A DNA stretch of 15,245 bases from Candidatus Woesearchaeota archaeon (GTDB lineage Archaea > Nanobdellota > Nanobdellia > Woesearchaeales > WJIZ01). Both the position numbers and the translations under genes were made by a program. Shown here in pieces: positions 6,756 to 14,356 of the stretch. The stretch is from positions 1 to 15,245 of the forward strand of contig JAGVXW010000051.1 in assembly GCA_018303575.1 (NCBI GenBank), read 5' to 3'. Numbering within the stretch: position 1 is the first letter of the stretch; the number at the start of each line of letters is the position of its first letter. The notes beneath the pieces were generated by a model that was not told the origin of the DNA, made no database searches, and worked only from the letters and a program-made list of their open reading frames with translations.

Positions 6756-7667
6756 ATGATCTGCCTCATCGCGCTCATTGTTTTCGCAATTCTGGGGATT
6801 TTTAGCGCAAAATACCGCAAGCTCGCGGCAGAAGCGTTCGACTGCGTGTTCCGAAGGGTCACGTTCAGGAAATGCCAGACAGGGCTTGACACGCGGCTGA
6901 AGGTGCAGCTGACTGAACTCTTCATGCGGCTCTCTCCGGATGTCGGGAGGTTCGTCTTCAGGCGCTTTGAGATCTTGTCCTGGCTCTTCACCGCGCTCTT
7001 TGTGTGGAGCATTATTGTTGCGGGAATTGGCGGCTATCATTATTGGAAGTGGGGCAACTGCAATGGCCAGAACGCCCAGGGCTTCTGCATCTTCGACCCT
7101 TCTGGAGAGAATACGGGCAGCTCTGGACTGGACCAGAAATGCGTCGTGCCTGAACTGGCCGCCCAAGGACTGACACTTGAGGATGTGGACACGGGCTTAT
7201 TCCTGACAATTCAGGAGGGCAAGGAGGAGGTTGTCTTCCTCGGCTGCTACGCGTGCGAGTATACGCGGAAAGCGTACCCGACTCTTCGTAAATTCTTTGA
7301 AAACGAGAATGTCACGGTGCTGTTTGCGCCTTTTCCGACGCATGAGAAATCGGTGTTCTTAACTCCGATCGTCAACTGCCTCGGGATGCGCGAGCCGGAA
7401 AAGGTGATGGGTTTCAACGATGCCATCTTTGCGACGCCGATTGAAGAGCTCGATCTGACAAGCGCGGGCAGCGCCCTGGATTCAGTTAGGGCAAACTCCA
7501 CCGAGATCTTAGCTTGCAGCCAGAGGAACTCGACCGCCATCTTCTCTGAGTTGCAGCATGAGGAGGCGCTCAAGACAGGAATCTATGGCACGCCGCTCGT
7601 CTTTGTTAACGGCGAGCCGGTTGTCGGGCCGCGCCCCTATCGTGTCTACAAACGGTTGCTCCCATGA
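6756..7667 (+). CDS. Membrane-anchored DsbA-like thiol-disulfide oxidoreductase
   Basis: Probably catalyses disulfide formation or exchange outside the membrane. The 303 residues comprise a hydrophobic start (1-18), a basic probably cytosolic region with Cys30 and Cys40 (19-70, including KYRKLAAEAFDCVFRR), a second membrane helix (about 74-95), then an exported domain. That domain has NCNGQNAQGFC (101-111), KCVVP (Cys129), the active-site CYAC (Cys164/Cys167) after strand VVFLG and before a helix, and IYGTPLVFVNG (277-286), where Thr-Pro280 is the cis-proline of the thioredoxin fold. Cys208 and Cys254 could form another pair. This layout recalls DsbA-family proteins of DPANN-type archaea (memory, unchecked). 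It overlaps the SufS-like start by four bases. The Cys-rich protein at 8851-11196 is a likely client (inference). A reductase or isomerase role is possible. Confidence 0.85.
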   Translation: MICLIALIVFAILGIFSAKYRKLAAEAFDCVFRRVTFRKCQTGLDTRLKVQLTELFMRLSPDVGRFVFRRFEILSWLFTALFVWSIIVAGIGGYHYWKWGNCNGQNAQGFCIFDPSGENTGSSGLDQKCVVPELAAQGLTLEDVDTGLFLTIQEGKEEVVFLGCYACEYTRKAYPTLRKFFENENVTVLFAPFPTHEKSVFLTPIVNCLGMREPEKVMGFNDAIFATPIEELDLTSAGSALDSVRANSTEILACSQRNSTAIFSELQHEEALKTGIYGTPLVFVNGEPVVGPRPYRVYKRLLP

Positions 7668-8821
7668 ACCGCGACGATTTCCCGATTTTGAAAAAAGATA
7701 TAGCGTATTTTGATTCCTCTTGCGTCTCCCTAAAACCACAGGAGGTGATTGAGGCAATGAATTCTTATTATACTGAGTTCACCGCCTGCGCTGGCCGGAG
7801 TTCGCACGCCTGGGGCGAAAAAACCACCAGCGAAATGGAGAAAAGCAGGAAAATCCTCGCTGATTTCTTTAACGTGAAGCAGAAGAATACCATTTTTACA
7901 AGAAACACGACTGAGGGAATTAACATCGTCGCAGCTTCGGCGAAAGGGACCGTATTGACGACAGACAAGGAGCATAACTCGAATCTCGTGCCCTGGCTGC
8001 GATTGAAACAACGGGAGAAAATATCCTGGATGATTCTTGAAACGAATGAAACGGGTATTCAGATGGATACGTTTGAATCGCTGCTTGAAAAAGAAAGAAT
8101 CTCCCTTGTTTCCGTTCACGCGACGTCCAATCTCGATGGGATGTCGCTTCCTGTAAAGGAGATGGCGAAGGCCGCGCATAAGCACGGGGCGAAAATCCTC
8201 GTCGACGGCGCGCAGGCGGCGGGGCACAGAGAGGTTGATTTGAAGTCTTGGGACGTTGATTACTTCGCGTGCTCAGGCCACAAGATGCTCGGGCCGTCCG
8301 GCATGGGGCTCCTGTATGTGAAAGATCCCGAGGCCTTGGAACCGCTCATGCTGGGTGGCGAGACCGTAAAAGAGACGTGGCTGGACAGGTACGAACTTGA
8401 GGATTCTCCGCACCGCTTTGAAGCGGGGCTGCAGGATTATGGAGGCATCATCGGGTTCGCGGCCGCTGCTAAATATCTTGAAAAAATCGGGCTTTCTAAG
8501 GTAGAGAAACATTGCCAGGCGATAAATGAGCAGATCACAGAGCTTGCCTCTGCGCATGGCCTGGACATTCTTGGAAATCAAGAAGCGAAACTACGTGGCA
8601 GCATCACGAGCGTCATCCCGAAGAGGATGAAAATCCACGAGCTAAACCTGCTTTTGAGCAAATCCGCGGTGTACACGCGGTCTGGAGCGTTCTGCGTGCA
8701 CAGCTGGTTCAACAAGCACAACCTTCCCGGGGCGGTGAGGTTTTCGGCGCACCTCTACAACGATGAGAGCGATGTTGAGAAGGCGAAGGAGGCGCTTCGG
8801 AAATTAAAAGGGATTCTTTAG
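7664..8821 (+). CDS. SufS-like cysteine desulfurase (class V aminotransferase)
   Basis: A PLP enzyme that would take sulfur from cysteine as a persulfide for Fe-S clusters or thiolated tRNA. The 385 residues carry class V hallmarks: FTRNTTEGINIVA (78-90), EHNSNLVPW (103-111), DGAQAAGH (181-188) with Asp181 and Gln184 for the cofactor, and SGHKMLGPSGMG (204-215) with Lys207 as the PLP Schiff-base lysine. FEAGLQDYGGIIGF (252-265) also matches the SufS group. The persulfide cysteine is probably Cys344 in TRSGAFCVHSWF; SufS proteins usually have His just before this Cys, here Phe. FSAHLYNDESDVE near the C-terminus is typical of the group. No sufBCD or iscU is in the window. Starts inside the stop of the DsbA-like gene. 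Another class V activity is possible but less likely, since Cys344 is kept. Confidence 0.88.
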   Translation: MNRDDFPILKKDIAYFDSSCVSLKPQEVIEAMNSYYTEFTACAGRSSHAWGEKTTSEMEKSRKILADFFNVKQKNTIFTRNTTEGINIVAASAKGTVLTTDKEHNSNLVPWLRLKQREKISWMILETNETGIQMDTFESLLEKERISLVSVHATSNLDGMSLPVKEMAKAAHKHGAKILVDGAQAAGHREVDLKSWDVDYFACSGHKMLGPSGMGLLYVKDPEALEPLMLGGETVKETWLDRYELEDSPHRFEAGLQDYGGIIGFAAAAKYLEKIGLSKVEKHCQAINEQITELASAHGLDILGNQEAKLRGSITSVIPKRMKIHELNLLLSKSAVYTRSGAFCVHSWFNKHNLPGAVRFSAHLYNDESDVEKAKEALRKLKGIL

Positions 8822-8850
8822 AAAAGGCAATATCCCCAACGGGTTACTGG

Positions 8851-11196
8851 CTATTGGTTCTCAGGATCCGGATTTTCAAGCAACTCATCAGAGACTTTCG
8901 CTGACTTTTCAACTGAGGGGGGCTGCGATTGGCAAGAAGCGGGGATAAACTGGACAGTGCAGGCCTTGCTGGCCTTGAAAGCATAGGTTTGCCCAACCTC
9001 AAGGAAGTTAGCTGCCACGCTGACTTTCTTGCCTTTGAGGGTTCGAATCTTAAGGTTCGGACAGTTCGTGAATTCTTTTGCTGAGATCACTGCGGGCGCG
9101 CCCTCTGGGATCTCGACCTTTTTCCACGTATTCGCGTTGAGCTTGATTTGGAAGACAATGCCCGAGCATGCGCTATGGATGGATGAGCAGGCAACCTGGC
9201 AACCTATCTTGCGGGTGATAGTTTGGAATTGCTGGCAGAGGGGGGCCTCTGCTGTGCAACGAGCGGCACAGTCAGCATGAGGCACGAAAGCCGGAATTTC
9301 GCACGGCACAGTCCCGCACGTTTTAGCGATGAAGGCCTCCTTTGTCGTTGAAGGGCTCTTCTTTTTTTCATACTCTTTGCCCGCATTCTTCTGACACACA
9401 TAAAAATTCTTCAGCTTCGTCCAGCACGCATTTATCTTTTTCTGCACCGCGGCATCCACGGGGCAATTGAGCTGGCATTCTGATACAGGCGCGCATGTCG
9501 AAGGGAGGCCAGAAGCGCGCATCAGGCACGCGTCCACACAAGAGGTTGAGCTCACAGGCTGCTTGTTGTCATAGAGAGTGCCGAACGTCACCGCTGGACG
9601 GTTCTGGTGCTTTTGGGAGAAGAGGACAACTATTTCATCGCTTGTCGCGCTCACCACGTTTGTACCCGAGGTCAGTATAAACGGCACAGGATATGCGTGG
9701 GGCGTGTAGGATGGGGGCGGGATTTTTTGAGTAGGGCTTATGAAAGGATATGCGAGTAGTTGGTCAGCTTTGACGGATATTACTTCTACGGGGCTGATAA
9801 ATCCTGGAGGCGCAACAAACGCGTTCTTCATTGGATCATAATGCACGATTAGCTGGTCATATCCATAATACTCCTCGAAGTTATCCCACCTAGTGCTAGA
9901 GAAATCTCCTGTAAAGATCCAATTCCACCCCGAGTACGAGGGGTACGCATCAAATATCTTGGCCAAGTCCAAAAATACCTTATCCTGAATATTTAACAGA
10001 GCGAGATAATCGCTGAAAAGGAAATGCTTCTTTACGGCATCACGGAATATAATATTCGGCGGCAGGCTATCCTTGTTTTCCACAACGGGCGATCCGCCAT
10101 CTACTTGGATTCCTGAGATAGGTCTCGAAAACCTCCAGTAAACCTCGCCTTCAACCGATATATCGCTTCGCATGATTTTATTATAGGGATCATAAACGAC
10201 GTTACGATATTTAGAGTAGGGGCTTGGAAAGAGAGAGGGCCAGTACCAATACTCGCGCAGATTTCGCCTCAGCAATACTCCCGCCTCATCAAGGATTGTT
10301 AAGAAGTTGAAATATAGAGGCGACCTAAAGTCTCCTTGAGCAATATGTGCCTGTCCGTTATAATATGTTGCTCCTTCAATGCCAGTGATAATAAACGCAC
10401 GGGAACCATCTTGTGATGCTGGTATCACCCACCGAGAGGTTACCTCGCCTGATGGCAGAATGACTGCAGGATCAGGATTGTCAAATGCCTGGGGATTGCA
10501 GGAATGAACCACAATGCGCCTTACATTGGAGGTTATTACTTTATTACGGTCAAGCTGGCGATTGTACAGGTTAATTTTTTGAGGAGCGTACTCCTTCTCC
10601 ACATTGAATGTGACCAAATCATAGCCGTACGGAAGATTTCCGCAATCTGGCCGGAGGGCGGCGATGGTTGGAGTGTCTTGCGCTTGCTGGGGGGGTTGGG
10701 CACTCCCGCCGCCTGAATCCGGCACACCATTTACACACTGGCATGAACCACCCTGCGCCTGACATGTTTGTCCTGACGGGCAGGGGCCGTTGGAGCAGTA
10801 AGGATAACCCTGGTTTCCGCACGTCGGCGGGGTTGAAGATGGCGGGCTGGGTGGCGGTGTGGGAGTCGATCCGGTAGGAGCGATACATGTACATTGGGGG
10901 CTGCCCGGAAGCGCAGAACAGACAAGGTTTGCCGGGCATCCACCAGTGCATACAGGGGAGACTCCGCCGCAGGGAATGTCTTGAGGTTGACAGGTGCATA
11001 ACGTGCCTGAAGGCAAGCATGCCTGCCCCATGGGACAAGCACCGGCGCAAGATGGCGCAGTTCCGCCGCAGAGGACAGGACCCGCTTTTCCGGCAAGAGT
11101 TTTTGCGCCCAAAGGCAAAAGGGGTGTTTTGACGAGCAAAGCCGTGACGAGGACTATGCCAAAAAATAGGAAGAAGACCCTAAAACTTCCCTTCAT
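8851..11196 (-). CDS. Large cysteine-rich secreted or membrane-anchored surface protein
   Basis: Not a recognised family. The 781-residue product starts MKGSFRVFFLFFGIVLVTA, a basic end plus a hydrophobic helix (5-24) acting as signal or anchor. Three Cys modules follow (43-69, 76-104, 126-154), with a Pro/Ser/Thr linker (107-125) between the second and third. A cysteine-poor, Tyr/Trp-rich region (about 190-540) contains only two cysteines and may be a beta-rich domain. A second Cys cluster (about 549-677) starts with CVDAC, then come a charged tail and DPENQ. There are 38 cysteines, an even number, suggesting extensive disulfides outside the cell. The frame opens at 11277, but the ATG at 11196 is chosen because a TATA box lies 26 bp upstream and the signal follows at once. 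The central part is less GC-rich than the ends. A surface or adhesion role is inference. Confidence 0.82.
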   Translation of the reverse strand: MKGSFRVFFLFFGIVLVTALLVKTPLLPLGAKTLAGKAGPVLCGGTAPSCAGACPMGQACLPSGTLCTCQPQDIPCGGVSPVCTGGCPANLVCSALPGSPQCTCIAPTGSTPTPPPSPPSSTPPTCGNQGYPYCSNGPCPSGQTCQAQGGSCQCVNGVPDSGGGSAQPPQQAQDTPTIAALRPDCGNLPYGYDLVTFNVEKEYAPQKINLYNRQLDRNKVITSNVRRIVVHSCNPQAFDNPDPAVILPSGEVTSRWVIPASQDGSRAFIITGIEGATYYNGQAHIAQGDFRSPLYFNFLTILDEAGVLLRRNLREYWYWPSLFPSPYSKYRNVVYDPYNKIMRSDISVEGEVYWRFSRPISGIQVDGGSPVVENKDSLPPNIIFRDAVKKHFLFSDYLALLNIQDKVFLDLAKIFDAYPSYSGWNWIFTGDFSSTRWDNFEEYYGYDQLIVHYDPMKNAFVAPPGFISPVEVISVKADQLLAYPFISPTQKIPPPSYTPHAYPVPFILTSGTNVVSATSDEIVVLFSQKHQNRPAVTFGTLYDNKQPVSSTSCVDACLMRASGLPSTCAPVSECQLNCPVDAAVQKKINACWTKLKNFYVCQKNAGKEYEKKKSPSTTKEAFIAKTCGTVPCEIPAFVPHADCAARCTAEAPLCQQFQTITRKIGCQVACSSIHSACSGIVFQIKLNANTWKKVEIPEGAPAVISAKEFTNCPNLKIRTLKGKKVSVAANFLEVGQTYAFKASKACTVQFIPASCQSQPPSVEKSAKVSDELLENPDPENQ
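10735..11070 (-). repeat. Three tandem six-cysteine modules
   Basis: Coding repeat within the Cys-rich protein. The spacings are C-x6-C-x3-C-x5-C-x6-C-x-C, C-x6-C-x3-C-x5-C-x8-C-x-C and C-x7-C-x4-C-x5-C-x6-C-x-C, with GG or GN after the first Cys and CP at the third. The even six-Cys pattern resembles EGF- or TIL-like disulfide knots, but no exact family is assigned. Confidence 0.85.
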
Positions 11197-11218
11197 GGTC
11201 GTTTTCCAACGAGAGAGA

Positions 11219-11226
11219 TATATAAA
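11219..11226 (-). promoter_or_regulatory. TATA box for the Cys-rich protein
   Basis: TTTATATA on the minus strand, centred about 26 bp upstream of the ATG at 11196. It argues against the longer frame beginning at 11277, which would put the promoter inside the coding region. Confidence 0.78.
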
Positions 11227-11246
11227 CTTTTTGTATTTTCTCAGCA

Positions 11247-11296
11247 TATATAGTGCAGGACAAAAATAATTGAGCAACGCCGTCTTGCACTATATA
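11247..11296. repeat. Perfect 11-bp inverted repeat, TATATAGTGCA / TGCACTATATA
   Basis: Arms at 11247-11257 and 11286-11296 are exact reverse complements separated by 28 bp, in the gap between the divergent Cys-rich and SNF2 genes. Each arm contains a TATATA core facing outward, so it could be a protein-binding operator or a mirrored pair of extra TATA elements. No open reading frame of note lies inside. Confidence 0.7.
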
Positions 11297-11300
11297 CGGA

Positions 11301-11333
11301 GGAAGCAATAATTCCTATCAGTTATTTGCTTCC
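11301..11333 (+). other. Hairpin in the SNF2 upstream region
   Basis: GGAAGCAATAA (11301-11311) can pair with TTATTTGCTTCC (11322-11333) with one bulged base and a 10-nt loop, TTCCTATCAG. It could form in RNA leading to the SNF2 gene, or act as a second palindromic DNA site. It is not followed by a T-run, so it is not a classic terminator. Confidence 0.6.
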
Positions 11334-11450
11334 GACAGTATACTTCGTAAAAATAGAAAAAACTGGACTGGCCGTCATCCTAGACTTGTTCTCTGATTTG
11401 GGCAGGACTTTTTTCCAGTCGAAAACAAATTCGATTTGGTTTTTAGTAAA

Positions 11451-11458
11451 TTATAAAA
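11451..11458 (+). promoter_or_regulatory. Candidate TATA box for the SNF2 cassette
   Basis: TTATAAAA centred about 9 bp before the ATG at 11463 and about 35 bp before the in-frame ATG at 11490. At a spacing of about 26 bp, transcription would start near 11480, after the first ATG. Either translation starts at 11490 with a short leader, or a promoter further upstream is used. Confidence 0.4.
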
Positions 11459-11462
11459 AGGG

Positions 11463-14354
11463 ATGCAATTCGAGTTACATTTGATTTTAATGGACGAGAT
11501 ACAATTAAGTTTTATTGAAAATCAACTGTTCATCTGGGGTGTTTCTTCAGATCCGTCAGAGGTGTTTACAAGCAATGCGAGGCTTCAGCAAATCATTGAG
11601 AACACCCCCGAACAGAGGAAGCTGGATATTCCCTGCGTCGATAACACCCTGATTGTTCCGAGTTCTATGCAGTTAGCCTATGGGCAGTATACCCTATCTC
11701 ATGAAAAGACTCGTTCGTATTCTGTAGACTGCGTGGCCTTAAGTGAGTCGTTTATCATCCAAAAATTGCTTACTATGGAAACGGTTCAGGGCAGATTGCT
11801 GGGTGATTCGTTTAGGTTTTTCCAAATGGTGTTTAAGTTTGCGATTAGCCTGGTAAACCGACAGAGGTATGCCCCTTATTTTAATGATTCTGGGTCTTTT
11901 TATCTCATCAGCCTTGACAATCCGGATGATTACGAGCTGTTTAAGAAACTTGTAAAAAAAGCTCCGGATTCGATTAAAGCCACAGCAGATGAAAAAACAG
12001 AAGAGGTTGTAAAGAATGCCATAGGACACCTTGCGAATGTGTTAATTAAGGCCGCTCTTTCTGAAAAAGAGATGAAACTATCAAATGAGACAGAGACAGA
12101 TAAGTGGCTTATCGGTTTGACTGGTAAAAAAAGCATAGTGAGCAGCAAAGTAAGGCAGGGCTTAACCGAATGGCAAAAGGATAGGCAGATAAACCAAGAA
12201 AGCGATTTTCTCATCCTCTTTAGAGTGCATGACCCTGATGCGGAAGGCAACTGGCGGCTTTCATTTAATCTTCAATCGAAAAAAGACGCGAGTCTCATTA
12301 TCCGGCTTGATGAAGTATGGAATAAGAAGCCCACTGCCCGCATTCAGCTCATAAAAGACCTTTCGGTAGCCGCAAAAGTTTCAAAAATAATTGAAACACA
12401 GATGTATACCCCCAATCCCTATCTTGTGAACCTGAGTGAGGAAGAAGCGGTTAATTTTATGGCTAAAGATTCATTTTTCCTTAAAGAGATGGGTTTTGTT
12501 GTGCACATCCCCGTCATTACCCATGCAAAACTAAATGAGTTCAGGGTCACAGTGAGATTAATTAATAACAATAAGTATATCGTCAAAGGAAACAGTGAAT
12601 TAGGAAAATCACTCTTTGATTTTGACTATGCGGTTTCAATAGGAGATTGTGAGGTATCTCAAAAGGAATTTGCGAGTCTTTGCGCGCAGAAACGAAAGCT
12701 CGTGAATTTAGGAGGGAAATGGGTAGAATTAAACAAGGAGGATATGAGCAAAGTTATAGATTTTTTTGAGGAAAGGAAAACGCTGACATTCCAGGATACG
12801 ATGAGGATGGGGGTCTTGGCCGATTTTGATGTGAGTACCATTGAGGTTCCTGAAAAGTTCAGGGACGATTTTGACAATCTATTGCATTATGGAGGCAAAA
12901 ATGTCCTTGAGGCGCCCAATGGTTTTATTGGAGAGTTACGCCACTATCAGCTACAAGGAATTTCTTGGCTTTCATTCATGGAGAAAATTGGATTTGGCGG
13001 CATACTTGCGGATGATATGGGGCTGGGAAAAACGGTTCAAGCAATAGCCTACATTTTATCTAATAAAAGAAGTAAATCCCTCATTGTCTGCCCTACCTCG
13101 GTCATTGCAAATTGGCAGCGAGAACTAGCAAGGTTTGCGCCTTCACTTAGAACATATGTTCACCATGGCCAAAAGCGGATATCAACAAAGGAGTTTGGAA
13201 AAGGAATCCCTGATACGGGCATCGTACTAACAAGTTATGCTATAGCGCGAAGGGATCAAGAATCACTGTGTTCGATGCGCTGGGACACTGTTTTCCTTGA
13301 CGAAGCGCAAAATATCAAGAATCCGCATACCAAGCAAACCGTAGCCATAGCAAAGATTCCATCCACAATTAGATTTTGTCTGACTGGAACCCCTATTGAG
13401 AATCGGCTCTCAGAACTGTGGTCAATTCTCAATTTTGTAAACCCGGGATTTCTCTCGACATGGGAGCGGTTTAGGGATAATTTTGCAGAACCAATCGAAC
13501 TTGAGAATGACTCGCATAAGCAGGAGATCTTAAGAAAGATCATCAGCCCGTTTATCCTCCGTAGGCTTAAAACAGATAAAAAAATAATCAGTGATCTTCC
13601 AAATAAAACAGAGATAAAAGAATATTGCTATCTTACAAAGGAGCAAGCGACGCTCTACCAAGCAGTTGTGGACGAGTCAATGCATAAGATTGAAACCTGT
13701 GAGAATAAAGACCGACGTGCCATTATCATGGCGGCTATCATCAAACTCAAGCAGGTATGCAACCATCCTTCCAATTACTTGAAAGACTCAAAAAAGCTCG
13801 GAGAACGATCAGGAAAGATAGAGCGGCTACGAGAACTTATTGAGGTCATTTTAAAAAACGAAGAAAAATGTTTAATATTCACACAATACAGAGAGATGGG
13901 GGCGTTATTAGAAGCAGACCTTCAAAACTACTTTTCCGTGCCTGTATGCTTTTTACATGGGGGGCAAACCCCAAAAATACGGCAGCAACTGATAGACCTT
14001 TTCCAGTCAGACGCCCAATCATCTCCTAAATTATTTGTGTTATCCCTTAAAGCGGGAGGAATTGGAATCAACCTAACAAAAGCGAACAGAGTAATCCATT
14101 TTGACAGATGGTGGAATCCTGCAGTAGAGAACCAGGCAACAGACCGGGCATTTCGAATTGGGCAAAAGAAGGACGTTTTTGCACATAAGTTTATAACATT
14201 GGGGACAATAGAAGAAAAAATTGATCAGATGATTGAAAGAAAGGTTGCCCTGTCAGACTCATTGTTGAGCCATGGAGAAGCAGCAATAACCGAATTAAAA
14301 AATGAGCAGTTACGAGAACTTTTCAGCCTTAGAAAAGAGATGTTGGAGGAATAA
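11463..14354 (+). CDS. SNF2-family DNA-dependent ATPase/translocase
   Basis: Expected to use ATP to move along double-stranded DNA and remodel bound protein. The 963 residues have an N-terminal half (about 1-480) like the bacterial SNF2-associated region (DUF3670-like): NWRLSFNLQSKKDASLIIRL followed by DEVW, then FLKEMGFVVHIP. The ATPase core follows: ILADDMGLGKT Walker A (about 515-525), LDEAQNIKN motif II (about 613), LTGTPIENRLSELWS motif III (about 640). The second RecA lobe carries FTQYREMG, FLHGGQTP (about 829), SLKAGGIGINLT and QATDRAFRIGQ motif VI (about 892-902). All key ATPase motifs look intact. Start choice is uncertain: 11463 keeps the FELHLIL strand that opens related proteins, 11490 fits the TATA position better. 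It heads a cassette with a SWIM gene and a small ORF, and is more AT-rich than genes to its left. Resembles YwqA of B. subtilis. Confidence 0.95.
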   Translation: MQFELHLILMDEIQLSFIENQLFIWGVSSDPSEVFTSNARLQQIIENTPEQRKLDIPCVDNTLIVPSSMQLAYGQYTLSHEKTRSYSVDCVALSESFIIQKLLTMETVQGRLLGDSFRFFQMVFKFAISLVNRQRYAPYFNDSGSFYLISLDNPDDYELFKKLVKKAPDSIKATADEKTEEVVKNAIGHLANVLIKAALSEKEMKLSNETETDKWLIGLTGKKSIVSSKVRQGLTEWQKDRQINQESDFLILFRVHDPDAEGNWRLSFNLQSKKDASLIIRLDEVWNKKPTARIQLIKDLSVAAKVSKIIETQMYTPNPYLVNLSEEEAVNFMAKDSFFLKEMGFVVHIPVITHAKLNEFRVTVRLINNNKYIVKGNSELGKSLFDFDYAVSIGDCEVSQKEFASLCAQKRKLVNLGGKWVELNKEDMSKVIDFFEERKTLTFQDTMRMGVLADFDVSTIEVPEKFRDDFDNLLHYGGKNVLEAPNGFIGELRHYQLQGISWLSFMEKIGFGGILADDMGLGKTVQAIAYILSNKRSKSLIVCPTSVIANWQRELARFAPSLRTYVHHGQKRISTKEFGKGIPDTGIVLTSYAIARRDQESLCSMRWDTVFLDEAQNIKNPHTKQTVAIAKIPSTIRFCLTGTPIENRLSELWSILNFVNPGFLSTWERFRDNFAEPIELENDSHKQEILRKIISPFILRRLKTDKKIISDLPNKTEIKEYCYLTKEQATLYQAVVDESMHKIETCENKDRRAIIMAAIIKLKQVCNHPSNYLKDSKKLGERSGKIERLRELIEVILKNEEKCLIFTQYREMGALLEADLQNYFSVPVCFLHGGQTPKIRQQLIDLFQSDAQSSPKLFVLSLKAGGIGINLTKANRVIHFDRWWNPAVENQATDRAFRIGQKKDVFAHKFITLGTIEEKIDQMIERKVALSDSLLSHGEAAITELKNEQLRELFSLRKEMLEE
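14345..14349 (+). promoter_or_regulatory. Shine-Dalgarno site for the SWIM gene
   Basis: GGAGG lies 7 nt before the ATG at 14357 and inside the last codons of the SNF2 gene. It is a strong match to the 16S rRNA tail, unlike the genes left of 11200, which show none. Confidence 0.8.
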
Positions 14355-14356
14355 CC

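Noticed and set aside
7730..8227. Minus-strand 165-aa open frame opposite the SufS-like gene
   Set aside because: Antisense to a gene with intact PLP motifs; no motif or ribosome-binding site of its own.
11197..11277. In-frame upstream extension of the Cys-rich protein (808-aa frame)
   Set aside because: It would bury the TATA box and place 27 polar and aromatic residues before the signal helix; the ATG at 11196 fits both promoter and signal.
11334..11462. Possible small gene or terminator (six-T run at 11409-11414) in the SNF2 upstream spacer
   Set aside because: No open frame over about 20 codons with a start on either strand, and the T-run is not preceded by a convincing stem.
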